A DNA stretch of 64,000 bases from Diphasiastrum complanatum (Eukaryota > Streptophyta > Lycopodiopsida > Lycopodiales > Lycopodiaceae). The stretch lies in assembly GCA_029204225.1 (NCBI GenBank), contig MU831942.1:1-64000 (forward strand). The letters are read 5' to 3'. The position numbers were made by a program, and so were the translations under genes. The notes below the pieces were generated by a model, which was given only the letters and a program-made list of their open reading frames with translations, was not told the DNA's origin and ran no database searches. This document shows, one piece after another, positions 47,500 to 58,020 of the stretch. Positions within the stretch are counted from its first letter, which is position 1; every line of letters begins with the position of its first letter.

Positions 47500-48130
47500 T
47501 TATGTAATGTGATAGATAAGTTGGGGCTTTCGATACCCCATTTTCGAATCTATGTACTCTTTCTTTATCATAGATATAAAAGTTTTCTGTAATTTTGTAC
47601 ATGATTGTCTTTGTATCAATTTTGTATATGATTGTCTTTTATATCAAACAATTAATGAATCAAACAAACAATGATTTATTTATGAGCATATTGAAACATA
47701 CCTCATTGTCTCCCTTGATGATTGTTGATATTTGTGATTGATCTTCTTTTGATGGCCTATCAACATCAACACCAACACCAACACATGCAATAGTTAGTAA
47801 GTTAAGTAATGTATTAATTACAAATTTAAAAAAAAAAAAAACAAAAAACAAATGCAACATTCTCTATCATACAATCTAAAAAAACATCAACTCACATTAG
47901 TTACAATATGCACATTGGTTACAAAATGTTTTTCATACTCAATCTAAATCTAATAGATCCAACATATATTTAGCTTCAAAAAATAAATATTAAATACGTC
48001 TATGAATCACAATCCTAAATGCACATAACTTTAAAACATTTACAATCCGTAAGAAAATTGTAATCACAAATATAAATGTAACATTCATTATCATACACTC
48101 TTTTACATACAATCTATGAAAACAACAACT
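47500..48130. other. No gene recognised
   Basis: AT-rich with an A-run at 47828-47845. Possibly the 3' flank of the exon-like piece. Confidence 0.4.
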
Positions 48131-48135
48131 CACTT

Positions 48136-49461
48136 TGTGGCACAAGAGGTTATGTCACATGAACATGGAAGCCTTGTACCAAGCCAATAAAAATTCAGAG
48201 AATCGAAGGAGTTGAATTCAAGAGTCGAGATATTCGAACTACTTGCGAATCTTGTCTTAAAGGGATAGTGACTCGAACACCTTTCAATAAAGATGTTTAT
48301 AAAGCAACCAAGGTACTGTAAACTGTGCATTCAGATATTTGTGGGCCATTTGAAGTATTGTCCTTAGGTGATGCAAAATACTTCATAACGTTTATTGATG
48401 ACTTCAATAAGTTCGCTGTAGTATACTTTATTTGTACAAAATCAGAAGCTTTCGAGAAATCCGTTGAGTATACGAATAGGGTTCAGAAGTAGACATGCAA
48501 CAAGTTGAAGCAAATTCGCACAGATCGTGGAGGTGAGTACATTTCCAACAAATTCAAAACTTACTGTATTGATCGAGGTATTGTGCATATGAAGACTGTA
48601 TCATACACACCTCAGCACAATGGAATTGTTGAACGAAGGAATCATACACCTATGGAAGCTGCTAGGTGTATGATGGCTCATGCGAAAGCACCAAAACAGT
48701 TGTGGGCGGAAGCAGTGGCTACATCAAAATAACTTCAAAATTGAATTTTGAAATCTCGAATACTGGATGAAATTCCTCATGAAAAATGGTGGAAGTCAAA
48801 GCCAAATCTTGCTCATGTTCGGACATTTGGATGTGCAGTTTATATGCACATACCAGACAAATCGAGAAAGAAACTCAATGAAAAGACAGAACAAGTTTTT
48901 CTAGTAGGATTTGAGCTACATTCGTCATATTATCGAGTCTACATACCCGAAACTGGAAATATAAAAGTTGTTCGAGATGTCAAATTCGATGAGTCAAAGT
49001 ACATAGCAGACAGTGACTTAGTTGGCCATGAAATTCTCAAGACTTATTATGAGTTACCAACGACAGAAGTAAAGCAAGCAGATGATGAACGAGAATTACC
49101 AGATTCAGAGGGAGTTCAAGATCGAGAACCTAAAAGACTTGAATCACATGTTCAAATTCTAGCAGACAAAGTCGAACCCGAAAATGCAGAATTGAATTCA
49201 AAACCTATACAGACTGTGAGAAGATCTGATAGACAAAGAAAACCACCAGTAAGGTTTGGTCAAGATGCTTCAACAAACATCGCCATCAAATTTTGTGGCT
49301 TCACAGATGAACCTCAAACATTCGAGAAAGCTATTGATGGAACAAATAAATACCAATGGATTCAAGCAATGGAGGACGAAATGTCATCCATGTATAAGAA
49401 CAATGTATGGACACTTGCACCTATACCTGATGGTAAAAATTCTTGTTCAAACTTGAAACTG
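48136..49461 (+). pseudogene. Copia integrase and RT start (relic H)
   Basis: Plus-strand order: L-W-H-K-R-L-C-H zinc motif near 48138; H-S-D-I-C-G-P-F near 48330 (first Asp); R-T-D-R-G-G-E-Y-I-S near 48520 (second Asp); Q-H-N-G-I-V-E-R-R-N near 48615 (Glu). The integrase C-terminal region follows from 48748 to about 49100. The RT lead-in F-E-K-A-I-D-G ... W-I-Q-A-M-E-D-E-M and N-N-V-W-T-L ends near 49430. Stops or shifts occur near 48205, 48315, 48492 and 48730. The three catalytic residues are all present but the gene is interrupted. RT then breaks off into an 18-bp tandem repeat. Confidence 0.85.
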
Positions 49462-49533
49462 TCAACTATCGCGAAACATGAAACTATCGCCAACAGACAA
49501 ACTGTTGCGAACAAACAAATTGTCACGAACAGT
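49462..49533 (+). repeat. 18-bp in-frame tandem repeat at a broken RT
   Basis: Four 18-bp units (49462, 49480, 49498, 49516) encode S-T-I-A-K-H, E-T-I-A-N-R, Q-T-V-A-N-K and Q-I-V-T-N-S. It replaces the RT core between the N-terminal piece and the C-terminal piece at 49546. Confidence 0.8.
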
Positions 49534-49539
49534 TCGCAA

Positions 49540-49697
49540 AGAATTCGACATGACTGATCTGGACAAAGCTCATTTTTGGCTTGGTATACAAATCCACAGA
49601 GACAGAAAACATAAATTGGTCTACATTACACAACATAGGTACATCTACAACGTGTTAGTCAGATATAATCTGATGAATTGCAAGTTAGCTCTCTCAC
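49540..49697 (+). pseudogene. Copia RT C-terminal fragment
   Basis: Encodes K-E-F-D-M-T-D-L-D-K-A-H-F-W-L-G-I-Q-I-H-R-D to Y-N-L-M-N-C-K-L-A-L-S-P. This is the region just after Y-V-D-D in copia RT, closest in the window to Element 3 at 44,690-44,850. A large internal RT deletion separates it from the piece ending at 49461. It breaks off at about 49697 into a gag fragment of another family. Confidence 0.8.
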
Positions 49698-49699
49698 CA

Positions 49700-50114
49700 C
49701 CAACTATGTAGTGTGAAAATTCAAAATGAAAAACATACTGATGGAGAAAGACGTGTGGGAAGTCATCACGGGTGATGAGAGAAGGCTGCCAAATGAAACG
49801 GATATCAAAGTATTTGACAAAAAGATGAGGAAAGCTTTGACCTTCATTAACTTTTCAGTGAAGGATCACATCATTACCCACATTTGTGATGTTGTTACAC
49901 CCAGACAGACATGGGATGTGCTAAAGGAGCAGTTCGAGATGTCAAATCTGTCTAGAATCATATTTCTGAAGTCAAAGTTGAATAGTGCCCAAATGGATCA
50001 AGGAGAGCACATTCAGACGTACATGACCAAGATCAAGCCAATGAGGGATGAACTGCATTCTATTGGTGAGCGCATACGTGATGTGGAGCTGGTGCACAAT
50101 GCATTGCTTTTGCA
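49700..50114 (+). pseudogene. Copia-A-family gag fragment
   Basis: From about 49705 the plus strand matches Copia-A Gag (K-F-K-M-K-N-I ... E-K-D-V-W, F-D-K-K-M-R-K-A-L-T, H-I-I-T-H-I-C-D) up to V-E-L-V-H-N-A-L. Homology ends near 50112 and is followed by a stop. A stop replaces the Trp codon before K-F-K-M. It is fused directly to an RT piece of a different family, so this is recombination debris. It is less damaged than the Copia-A copy, with no stop in 130 codons. Confidence 0.85.
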
Positions 50115-50159
50115 ATATCTTTAAGTTGAGAAATATTGAGTGCATTCTTATTTTCTTTA

Positions 50160-50333
50160 TTTCTAATTTTTAGTCGAAGAATTGATACACCTCCACGAGA
50201 TAGGAAAAAGGAACAGAGGATCATAAGTTATCACGAAAGCAAGAACCGACAGAAAATGGCACAATTTGATAGATTGTTCAGAGAATCTTCATCGTCAAGT
50301 TCAAGCACTCAAGTTACGTGGGATCCAGTGAAG
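50160..50333 (+). pseudogene. Exon-like block 1, possible DNA transposon gene
   Basis: Open frame with R-R-I-D-T-P-P-R-D-R-K-K-E-Q-R, a Ser-rich run near 50290, and T-W-D-P-V-K before a GT donor at 50334. The matching acceptor (ATAG) ends at 50444. I do not recognise the domain. It is grouped with the blocks at 50,445, 52,567 and 52,995 by strand, order and splice style; the last resembles DUF4216 of CACTA elements. Confidence 0.3.
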
Positions 50334-50444
50334 GTACGATGTATTTGTAGTTTGCACATATTGAAATGTAAATTCATTGATTTTCATGTACATGAGATTG
50401 TAGCATAAATTTAATCATTTGTTATCATTGTGTCATTGCAATAG

Positions 50445-50520
50445 TATCAAAGAGAGTACGATGAGAAGATATATTGTAAATGCAAACAATGTAAAGGATT
50501 AAAATTCGAACGAGACGAAT
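50445..50520 (+). pseudogene. Exon-like block 2
   Basis: After an ATAG acceptor the frame reads Y-Q-R-E-Y-D-E-K-I-Y-C-K-C-K-Q-C-K-G and stops at about 50520. The C-x-C-x2-C cluster is suggestive but too short to assign. Element G starts 15 bp downstream. Confidence 0.3.
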
Positions 50521-50535
50521 AGTAACAAAACATAT

Positions 50536-51228
50536 TGTGAAGAATTGCCAAAAATTGGCAAATCTAGCTTGATCAAAAACCATGTAGAATAGTGTAACAC
50601 AAGTGGGTCCCACACATGTGAGGCCATGATGCTACATGGGAAACCCATCCTAATGTAGGTTAGGTCAAGTCAAGAGAGTTGGTCATGTCTATTTGGTGGT
50701 CATCCCTACTTTATAGGACCTACACCTAAGTTTAAGGTGAAATTTTGACCAACTAGCTACCTACCAAGCATAACTCTAGGAAATAGACTAGGGTTTCATT
50801 TTAGGTCAAAAAGAGTGAGTTAACTTCCTTATTACATGCTGGAAATCCAGCTAACTTCAAGAAGGAAGTCGAATTTGCTATGTATTCCCTCTCTCCATAG
50901 TCAGAAGATAGAAAATTTTTGGAGCTCATTGGCAATCTCAAGCTAGTTTACTATGTACATTGAGTTTTTGTGATCCAAATGAAACCAAATCAATTTGTAC
51001 TTGTTTCTCAGGTTGAAGGCCGTACTACAGCCTGTAGTACACACGTGTGGGCTCAGATTTCAATGTTTCTCAATGCTTTTGATTGTTAATGCTTGTTGTT
51101 TGTCAAATTGCCAATCTAGATCAACTTTTTTGTGTCTAGTTTTTTGATAGATTGTTAAGCAAGCATCCAATCACTCTTGTGGATCTTTTGTAGATCCATT
51201 TATGGTCCTAAAGTACAGTACTTTCACA
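50536..51228 (+). repeat. Element G 5' LTR (693 bp)
   Basis: TGTGAAGAATTGCC start and CTTTCACA end next to the primer site. Confidence 0.85.
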
Positions 51229-51240
51229 TGGTATCAGAGC
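51229..51240 (+). other. Element G primer-binding site
   Basis: TGGTATCAGAGC directly after the LTR. Confidence 0.93.
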
Positions 51241-51665
51241 CAAGTACAAGAGCATAAGCCATTGATCTAATGCAAATCCATTTTTAGCAAGTTTCGGTGC
51301 TGAAAACTAGTATTGAGAGGGCAAGCTAGAATCTTGATTTTGGTGAGGAGATTTGATCCCAAACTTGGTAGGGGTCCAAATCCGTACTGTCCACATGTGT
51401 GGGCACCTCTGAACCTGCATTTAATGCATGGTATTCATTTGATCCAAAAAAATTCAATTTGTGAGCTGTTGGTGTAATTTTTGGTGGAGATCCTAGGATA
51501 ATCTACCAAGATCATTTGCCATTGATTCGATTTGAATTTGTTTCATGGAATATAATTAATCTAGGCTGAGTTCAAGTCCTATTAAGGTTAAAAACAGGTC
51601 TTGAAAGTACACCAAGAAGGAAGAAAGAGATTAAGTCATTTTTTTGTCCAAAAATAGCCAAAATT

Positions 51666-52012
51666 GGCAAGATTTGATTGTAAGTAGATTTCACATCATC
51701 TTATCTTCATTCCAACTTTGTGAGGGAGTGCTAGAACTGAGATTATAAGTCCATTTGTTGGATTAGAAATCTAATTTGAGTGAAAAACTATAAGAGAGGG
51801 ACCTTAGTGAGTTTCTAGAGACAATTAAATCCATTTCTTGGCAAGATTTGTTTGAAAGTAGTTTTTATTTCATCTTATCTTCATTCCAGCTTTGTGAGGG
51901 AGTGATAGAACTGTGATTATAAGTCCATTTGTTGGATTAGAAATCAAATTTGAGTGAAACATTGCAAGTGTGAGACCTTTGTGAGTTTCAAGTCAATCAA
52001 ATCTATTTCTTG
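51666..52012 (+). repeat. 174-bp tandem duplication in the Element G leader
   Basis: GGCAAGATTTG starts at 51666 and 51840. The two copies are similar along their length (for example TTCATTCCA, CTTTGTGAGGGAGTG and TCCATTTGTTGGATTAG). The duplication ends just before the gag ATG. Confidence 0.8.
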
Positions 52013-52033
52013 TTTGTAGAAGTCACTAGTAAG

Positions 52034-52566
52034 ATGGGATCTGCTGGAGCATACCTTCTAGAAGCTAGTGAGAGGTTGAATTCTACAAATTATGCTATTT
52101 GGAAGGTTAGAATGGAGTCACTCTTAGTGCTCCAAGACCTTTATGAGTTCTTGATTGAAGATGAAGATGAACCTCTAGGTGCACAGGAGTTAGCTAGATA
52201 CAAGAAGAGATCTAGGCTTGCACTTCATTGTGTGAAGATGAATGTGAGCAATGATTTGTTGAGAGAAGTATCAGCTTGTACTAATGCTAAAGAGGCTTGG
52301 GAGTCTTTAAAATCAATCTATGAGTCTAGCAACACTTCTAGAGTTCTTATGCTTAGAAATCAAATTTTGCAAAGCATGAGGAGAAGTGAGGAGAGTGCAC
52401 AGGATTATGTACTCAGAATCAAGTCTCTAAATAGGGAGTTGGCTTCCATTGGAGAGAAGATTCATGATGGAGAGCTTGTACAAATTGTCCTTAATGGTCT
52501 AGGAGATGACTTTGCAAATTTGGTCCAAAGTTTTGCCATCCAAGACACTTTGCCAACTATATATGG
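52034..52566 (+). pseudogene. Element G gag, truncated
   Basis: ATG at 52034, following an in-frame stretch. M-G-S-A-G-A-Y-L-L-E-A-S-E-R-L-N-S-T-N-Y-A-I-W-K-V-R-M-E-S-L is the UBN2-type Gag start seen in Elements 1 and 2. Homology runs without a stop to F-A-I-Q-D-T-L-P-T near 52555, then changes abruptly to unrelated sequence. The zinc knuckle and everything beyond are missing. About 177 codons of undamaged gag indicate a fairly young copy truncated after insertion or by recombination. Confidence 0.88.
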
Positions 52567-52871
52567 GAAGTCTAAAGAAACTGACACCTACTTTACGAGA
52601 TAAGATCTCTACTTTTATGCTCTATAATTCTGGAATAATGGATAAATGGTTGGAATTATACGAGCTAGAGAAGAAACAAAGAGAAATGACTAGTAAAAGG
52701 CAATATAGTAATTGGTGACGTAGAGGCCAATCTTCAACTTCTCGTGACATTGAACCATTACCTAATCAATGCACCACCTAGTGGATGCAAGACACACTAA
52801 AAAATGCAAAAGCCAAGGGACAAATCATATCTGACATGGAATGAGAATTCGCTGGAGGATGTGATTGGAAG
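52567..52871 (+). pseudogene. Exon-like block 3
   Basis: The frame has L-R-D-K-I-S-T-F-M-L-Y-N-S, then L-E-K-K-Q-R-E-M-T, stops near 52717 and 52780, then E-W-E-F-A-G-G-C-D-W-K with one altered codon, before a GT donor at 52872 (GAAG|GTAAG). No family recognised. The 123-nt gap to the next acceptor fits a plant intron. Confidence 0.3.
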
Positions 52872-52994
52872 GTAAGTTTGTTTAATTGATTTTTATCATT
52901 TGACATGTTACATAGGTCTAGTAAAATTATTATAAGACTTTTGTACGATTGCTTATTGTTTATTGTACGATTTGTGATAAATGTTGCATGATAG

Positions 52995-53330
52995 TATCAA
53001 ACGTATAGCGCTATGTGGGCATATGGTCGCCATCATCGTGTTGAACGAATTGATGTGAAACGACGCACATATGACTATGGTGTTATGGCATCTTTTCACC
53101 AAGAAAGTCGAAGTAGTGCACGAGACTGAAATCCCATTTCTGGAGAGCTTGAGTATGTAGGCACAATTCAAAAAATATAAGAAGTGTGTTTTGGTGAAAA
53201 TGGTTCATATTTTTTGTTTGATGTGAAATGGTTTAGAATCAATTACAGAGGATCAAATGCAACTGTGAAGAAAGACATAGTTATTTCCAACAACTACTTG
53301 CTTACCCTTTTCATTATAATTGAGCCTTGA
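52995..53330 (+). pseudogene. Exon-like block 4, DUF4216-like
   Basis: After an ATAG acceptor: W-A-Y-G-R-H-H-R-V-E-R, Y-D-Y-G-V-M-A-S-F, then (after a stop) S-G-E-L-E-Y-V-G-T-I-Q-K-I, a stop, E-V-C-F-G and S-Y-F-L-F-D-V-K-W-F. The pattern of a Y-G/V-G-x-I strand followed by F-x-V/C-K-W resembles DUF4216, a domain of plant CACTA (En/Spm) transposon proteins. Two internal stops (near 53131 and 53180) make it a pseudogene. The assignment rests on pattern memory and needs a profile search. Confidence 0.35.
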
Positions 53331-53339
53331 AGGTGTTTG

Positions 53340-54070
53340 CCTTTGTTTTAATGTCCTCCTTGGCTTTCCAATGTTAAAAAGGCCTTTCTGAAGATTCATT
53401 TTTCCGTTTTCTTTCACTTTTTATGTACATGTGGCCCAATTGTTTCTTGACATAGTGGCTTCTAGCATAACTTTTTGAGTCCACATTATAAATGGCATAA
53501 CTTTGTTGTGGGTATTTCCTGCACAATAATAAATGAGTGGGTCCCACCACTTAAAATACTGTTGGCCAAGCCTTACCTAGTGGGCCCTGCCACAGTACAT
53601 TGTAAGTAGGGTAATAAGTGCAAGGGCATTGGCTTCTCAACCTAGGCGTTCTCTCTCCTCTCTCTCCATTCTCTTTCTCCTCTCTCTCCTCTCCCTCTCT
53701 CTGCTTGCTATGCAGGTGAAGGCAAGGTTGCCGCTCCTAGCGACGAGCCCCTATGCTACATCGATGACACAACAGCGGCATCATTGTCGGGGAGCGCCAC
53801 ACACTCGCTTCGCCGCATAGTTTTCTTAATCTCTTCCTCTCTCCCCCTCTCTCTTTTCTTCTCTCCAACCATTCTTTTTCACCTAAAAAATCAAAATTTT
53901 TCAGGCTAGATTAGTGTGAGTTAGTGTTAGTTTTGCCGTTTTTTTTTTTGAGATTTTGCCATTTTTGTGTTGATTTTTTGTTTGGAAGAGTTGTAGGGAG
54001 AGATTGTGAGGTGGGAGGATCAGATCCAAGCACCCAATCCCTTCATTAATCTATAAAATCCATAAAAATC
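53340..54070. other. No gene recognised
   Basis: Contains CT-rich microsatellite stretches at 53650-53705 and 53830-53870. Confidence 0.45.
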
Positions 54071-54072
54071 AG

Positions 54073-54113
<41 letters not shown>
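54073..54113 (+). repeat. 41-bp poly(A) tract
   Basis: Uninterrupted run of A just before the gypsy leader. It could be a retroposon tail or a simple repeat; no target duplication was found. Confidence 0.9.
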
Positions 54114-54116
<3 letters not shown>

Positions 54117-54179
54117 AAAATTTGTTTTTGGAGGAAAAAAGAGAGCCAAAATCCCATCAAATTTTGATTTTTCAAAAAC

Positions 54180-55930
54180 CAGTGGGCATGAACCTTCACA
54201 TGACTAGCAGTAACTCCATAGTACTGTCCCAGACCTACATAGAAGCCTGCGAAGGTTACTTCCCAATAGATTTTGAAAAAACAGAGAAAAACCCATAAAA
54301 ATTCAAAATTCCCTTGTAAAAAAAAAAAACTCTAAACTCAAAACTAACCTTCGCAGGGCTCTCTGAAGTTCCATCTCACTGAGACAAGGACATAGAGAAG
54401 TCTGTGAGAGTTAGATCCCAAAAAAAGTGCCCCCCCCAAGAAGGTTTCCAAGAGCCAAAAGTGGCCTAGAACCTTCTCAGACAACAACTTTTTAAGTTTC
54501 TTAGGGAAGTAACTCTCGCTGCTAGGTAAGCAGGTGGATCTGACTCATATACAAGTACATACCAGCCTGCAAAGATTAGTTCCCAGAAAATCTCAAAATT
54601 TGGCCCAAAACACCAAAACAAATGTATTTCTTTCAAGATTTTTTGAGTTTCCTTGGAAAGCCACTCTCACAGCTTGGTGAGCAGGCGAATATGACTTAGA
54701 TACAAGTGCATACTAGTCTGTGATGGTTTGTTCCCAGAAAATCTTAAAATTTTGCCAAAAAACCAAAAAAATACACTTTTTTCAAGATTTTTTGAGTTTC
54801 ATTGAGAAGTAACTCTTGCAGCTTGGTGAGCATATGAATCTGACTCAGATACAAATTCATACAAGTCAACAAGGGTTCTTCCCAGAAAATCTTAAAATTT
54901 TGCAAAAAAAACCCCCCAAAAAATGCACTTTCTTTAAGATTTTTAAAGTTTCCTTGGGAAGTAACTCTTGCAGCTTGGTGAGCAGGTGAATCTGACTTAG
55001 ATACAAGTGCTTACTAGTCTGCGAAGGTTCATTCCCAGAAAATCTTATAATTTTACAAGCAATGCACTTTTGTTAAGATTTTTTGAGTTTCCTTGGGAAG
55101 AAACTCTTGCAGCTTGGTGAGCAGGTGCATCTGACTTAGATACAAGTTCATACTAGTCAAAAAGGGTTTTTTCCCAGCAGATCTTTGAATTTTGCAAAAA
55201 AAAAACCCCAAAAAAATACACTTTTTCCATGATTTTTTGAGATCTGCTGGGAAGTAACCTTCACAAAGAGTTTTATAGATAGATCTAATGAGATCTGGCA
55301 ACTGTGTAGTTTTTGTGAAGATCCAATGGTTAGATTTTGAAATATCTAAGAAAAAGTGCCAAAAAGTGCCAAAAAACTGATTTTTTTCAAGATCTTGACA
55401 AATCTGTCCATCAAGAACTCTTGCAAAACTCACATTGTCTAGAAATGGTCCAGATACAGCTATTGTAGGAAGGTTGAATGTTAGATTCACTCAGCTTTGA
55501 AGAAATTTCAACAAAAAAAAAAAAAAAACTACAAAAACCAAGAAAAAGGGCTAAAATCACACTATTAGCCAACTGAAAATGATCAAATCTTGTCAAATCT
55601 AGGTTGCAGTCACATTATCCATCAAGATCCAACATCCCTGGACTGAATCAAGTAGTGAATGAACCTCAGATCAAGCTGATCAGTTCCCTCCACATCAACC
55701 ACTATCCATCCATCATTCTTCTGCCCCATCTCTATTCCATCTTCTATCTCCATCTCTGTTAGATAAATTGTCTCTATTCTCATCCATATTGATCCACCGT
55801 TTACTGATTCTCTTCTCTTCTTCTTCTTTTTCTTCTTTCTCTTTTCCATCTCCCAAAAAAAAAAAAAAAGGATTGGAACACCAGAGTCATTGAGCAAACC
55901 TTGAAGCAATTCACCAACCAGTTACTTTGC
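54180..55930 (+). other. Leader or LTR of a plus-strand gypsy element
   Basis: Shares diverged, inverted phrases with 7.9-8.9 kb (for example CTGAAGTTCCATCTCACTGAG near 54363). Contains the tandem repeat at 54497-55241. LTR ends not resolved. Confidence 0.5.
54497..55241 (+). repeat. ~150-bp tandem repeat, 5 units
   Basis: Units start at 54497, 54648, 54797, 54949 and 55088. Each begins TTTC-TT-GGAAG, has GCTTGGTGAGCAGGTGAATC in the middle, then CCCAGAAAATCTTA and an A-rich run. Unit lengths are 139-154 bp. Confidence 0.85.
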
Positions 55931-55939
55931 AATATTTTA

Positions 55940-56954
55940 GTGCTGAACTATGGAGACCATTAATGCGGAATTATCTAAACTACAAAAGTTCTCTAATGAA
56001 ACAATCTGAGAGTACACCTATCGAATCATCTATATAGTGAAGGATTGTAATCCACCAATTCCTGAACGGATCGTCATGGCAAAATACTATGCTGGACTGC
56101 CCAAAAGGATCAGATCTGGTATGGCAGAATTTGCATCCTATGCGTCACCTGTACAACTTTGTAAGGATGCTGCCATGATGGAAATCTCACAAGGGATGAG
56201 AGATTTTCTCTATCGCTTTGATAAATCATCAGATGGGGAATCAGAGGAACAAAGGTCAACAATGAACGATGATCCAACAAGAATGAGAACCTGTGAGAGG
56301 CAACAAAGTGCAGCAAAGTCAAGTAGACCAAGTGCAACAGAAGACCAAGAACCTTGCACTTCAAGTTTAGGCCATCATCAAGCTTATGCTTGCACAGTCA
56401 ATTTTCTTGAAAAGGACGAATGTACCTTCTACTTTGGAGATCATCCAAGTACCAAGTGTCCAATCAAGAATCCACGCTTATTAAAAGGATAGAATGCAGA
56501 GCAACAAGTTCGTCGACGGCAAGATCCAACGGTTCAATGGTTAGAAGCAAAATCAAACCAACAAGGAGCTCATCCAAAGGATGGATGTCAGATAAACCCA
56601 CCTAAATCATGAGCTTCTTCAACAACCAGTGGCAAGGTAGAAGTTTTGATTATATCCTCTTGCATGTCACTGAACTCAATGGAGGACCATAACATCCTAC
56701 TAGTCTACTTTGTGGAAGATCCTAAGGGGGATCTATTACCAGTGTATGCCTATCAACTTAGAGACGATGGTTTATTGCACTCGGTAAGATGCTATGGATG
56801 CGGAGGGAAACACCACTCTGCTGAATGTCCACATCGAGGGGATCCATCAACATCTGATCTCTCATGTTCACAATGCAGAGTTAATCATCCATGCCGAGAT
56901 TGCCCGATGAGAAATTCACAAATAGCTAGGAGGCATTTGGCCTACGTAGACTGA
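55940..56954 (+). pseudogene. Ty3/gypsy gag with zinc knuckles
   Basis: Plus-strand capsid part near 55950-56210: E-L-S-K-L-Q-K-F-S-N-E-T-I, a stop in place of Trp, E-Y-T-Y-R, and Y-Y-A-G-L-P-K-R-I-R. Then a hydrophilic linker and a knuckle-like C-T-F-Y-F-G-D-H-P-S-T-K-C, in which the second Cys is Phe, near 56420. After stops near 56490 and 56610 the frame continues to a second Cys-His cluster (C-Y-G-C-G-G-K-H-H-S-A-E-C near 56800) and a third (C-S-Q-C-R-V-N-H-P-C-R-D-C near 56870). Gag would bind and package element RNA. The multi-knuckle layout is found in some plant gypsy Gags. Non-functional because of stops; no pol was found before 57.2 kb. Confidence 0.7.
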
Positions 56955-57189
56955 CATGCACCTGTGTTGACCCTTCCACCTCGAACGCACTATAAAAGAA
57001 AAATCTTGGTGCCATCGGGTTATGAAACGAGTGACGAAGAGGACAATCTGGCAAAAGTCCCAAAGTATGCAAAGATACCCTCGGGCAAACAAGTAAAACC
57101 ATCATAGAAGAAAAGACGGTAGAATCTATGAAAGATTCAACTAGTTTCATTGCATTTTGCAATATTTCCATATTTGGCATATTGAGGCC

Positions 57190-57775
57190 AAAACTTGTTT
57201 TAGACTTAGAGGTTGACTTTTCGAAGTTCATTAGTCTAGATTTCATTTGAATAAACACTTTTTGAAAGTGTGGGAAAGTTAGAATGTGAGTTTGAGTAGA
57301 TTCAATTTGAATAGTCGGGTACATTGAATCTAGACCCAAAATTAGTAGGGTTAGCATTTTGGTGGGAAAGCCAAGTGGCCAAATAGGGTTTTGACCTGTT
57401 ATAAAAGGATGTAACTCGTGGAGAGAGTGATCTTCTCTCTTCTCTATCTCATTTCATGCCTATACATGGTTCTCTTGGGTTCTACTATCCATTGGTGCAC
57501 TATCTTGGTGATTGCTTGCAATTCTATGTGTAGAATGATCTATATTTGTTATTTTCGGATCCACACGTGTGAAATACAGTAGCTTGTTGGTTTTGTACAG
57601 AAAGCAACAGTACATAATCATTTCATTCAAGTCTGATCAAGTTCTATTGGTGTTTGCATCTCATTTTGTGTGTAGATGCTGATTTTTCTAGATTGGTGAG
57701 ATTGGTAGTGTATTTCTCTTTCTAACCAAAGATCATTCAAGTAGATTGGATCTTAAGGATCTGAAATCTCTCACA
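57190..57775 (+). repeat. Copia-F-type LTR (left end undefined)
   Basis: Similar along much of its length to 59,152-59,650 (CATTGGTGCACTAT, GGATCCACACGTGTGAAATACA, CTAACCAAAGATCAT). Ends CTCTCACA at 57775. No primer site follows, so it may be a solo or truncated LTR. Confidence 0.65.
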
Positions 57776-57782
57776 TTTTATT

Positions 57783-58019
57783 GTGGGTCCTATCAGTCGA
57801 TAAGGATCAGTTGGCCTCGTCACGAGGCAAGTCAACGGAACATGCATCCTGCCAACGGCAACCTGGGTCATGCATGGGTTGCCTGAGTAAAGAACTATAT
57901 GTATAGTGTAATTTCATTTTGAGAAATACATTTGCTATGCGAGCTTGCTGTGGAGAGTGTTTTCTGTCTGTGTTGTTGTGTAGCATGATCTGTGTTCCTG
58001 TTCGAAGCAAGTTCTAAGT
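57783..58019 (+). repeat. Copia-A LTR, second copy (237 bp)
   Basis: Inverted match of 46954-47190. Not followed by a primer site but by an Element-1-type leader, so it stands alone here. Confidence 0.8.
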
Positions 58020-58020
58020 G

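Larger units (their letters stand above)
50536..52566 (+). mobile_element. Element G: 5' half of a copia element
   Basis: LTR 50536-51228, primer site 51229-51240, leader and a gag cut off at about 52566. No pol or 3' LTR follows, so it is truncated. It lies between exon-like blocks of another gene. Confidence 0.88.

Noticed and set aside
53629-53820. Open frame that looks like a secreted peptide with a signal sequence
   Set aside because: It lacks an ATG and its Ser/Leu stretch is produced by a CT microsatellite.
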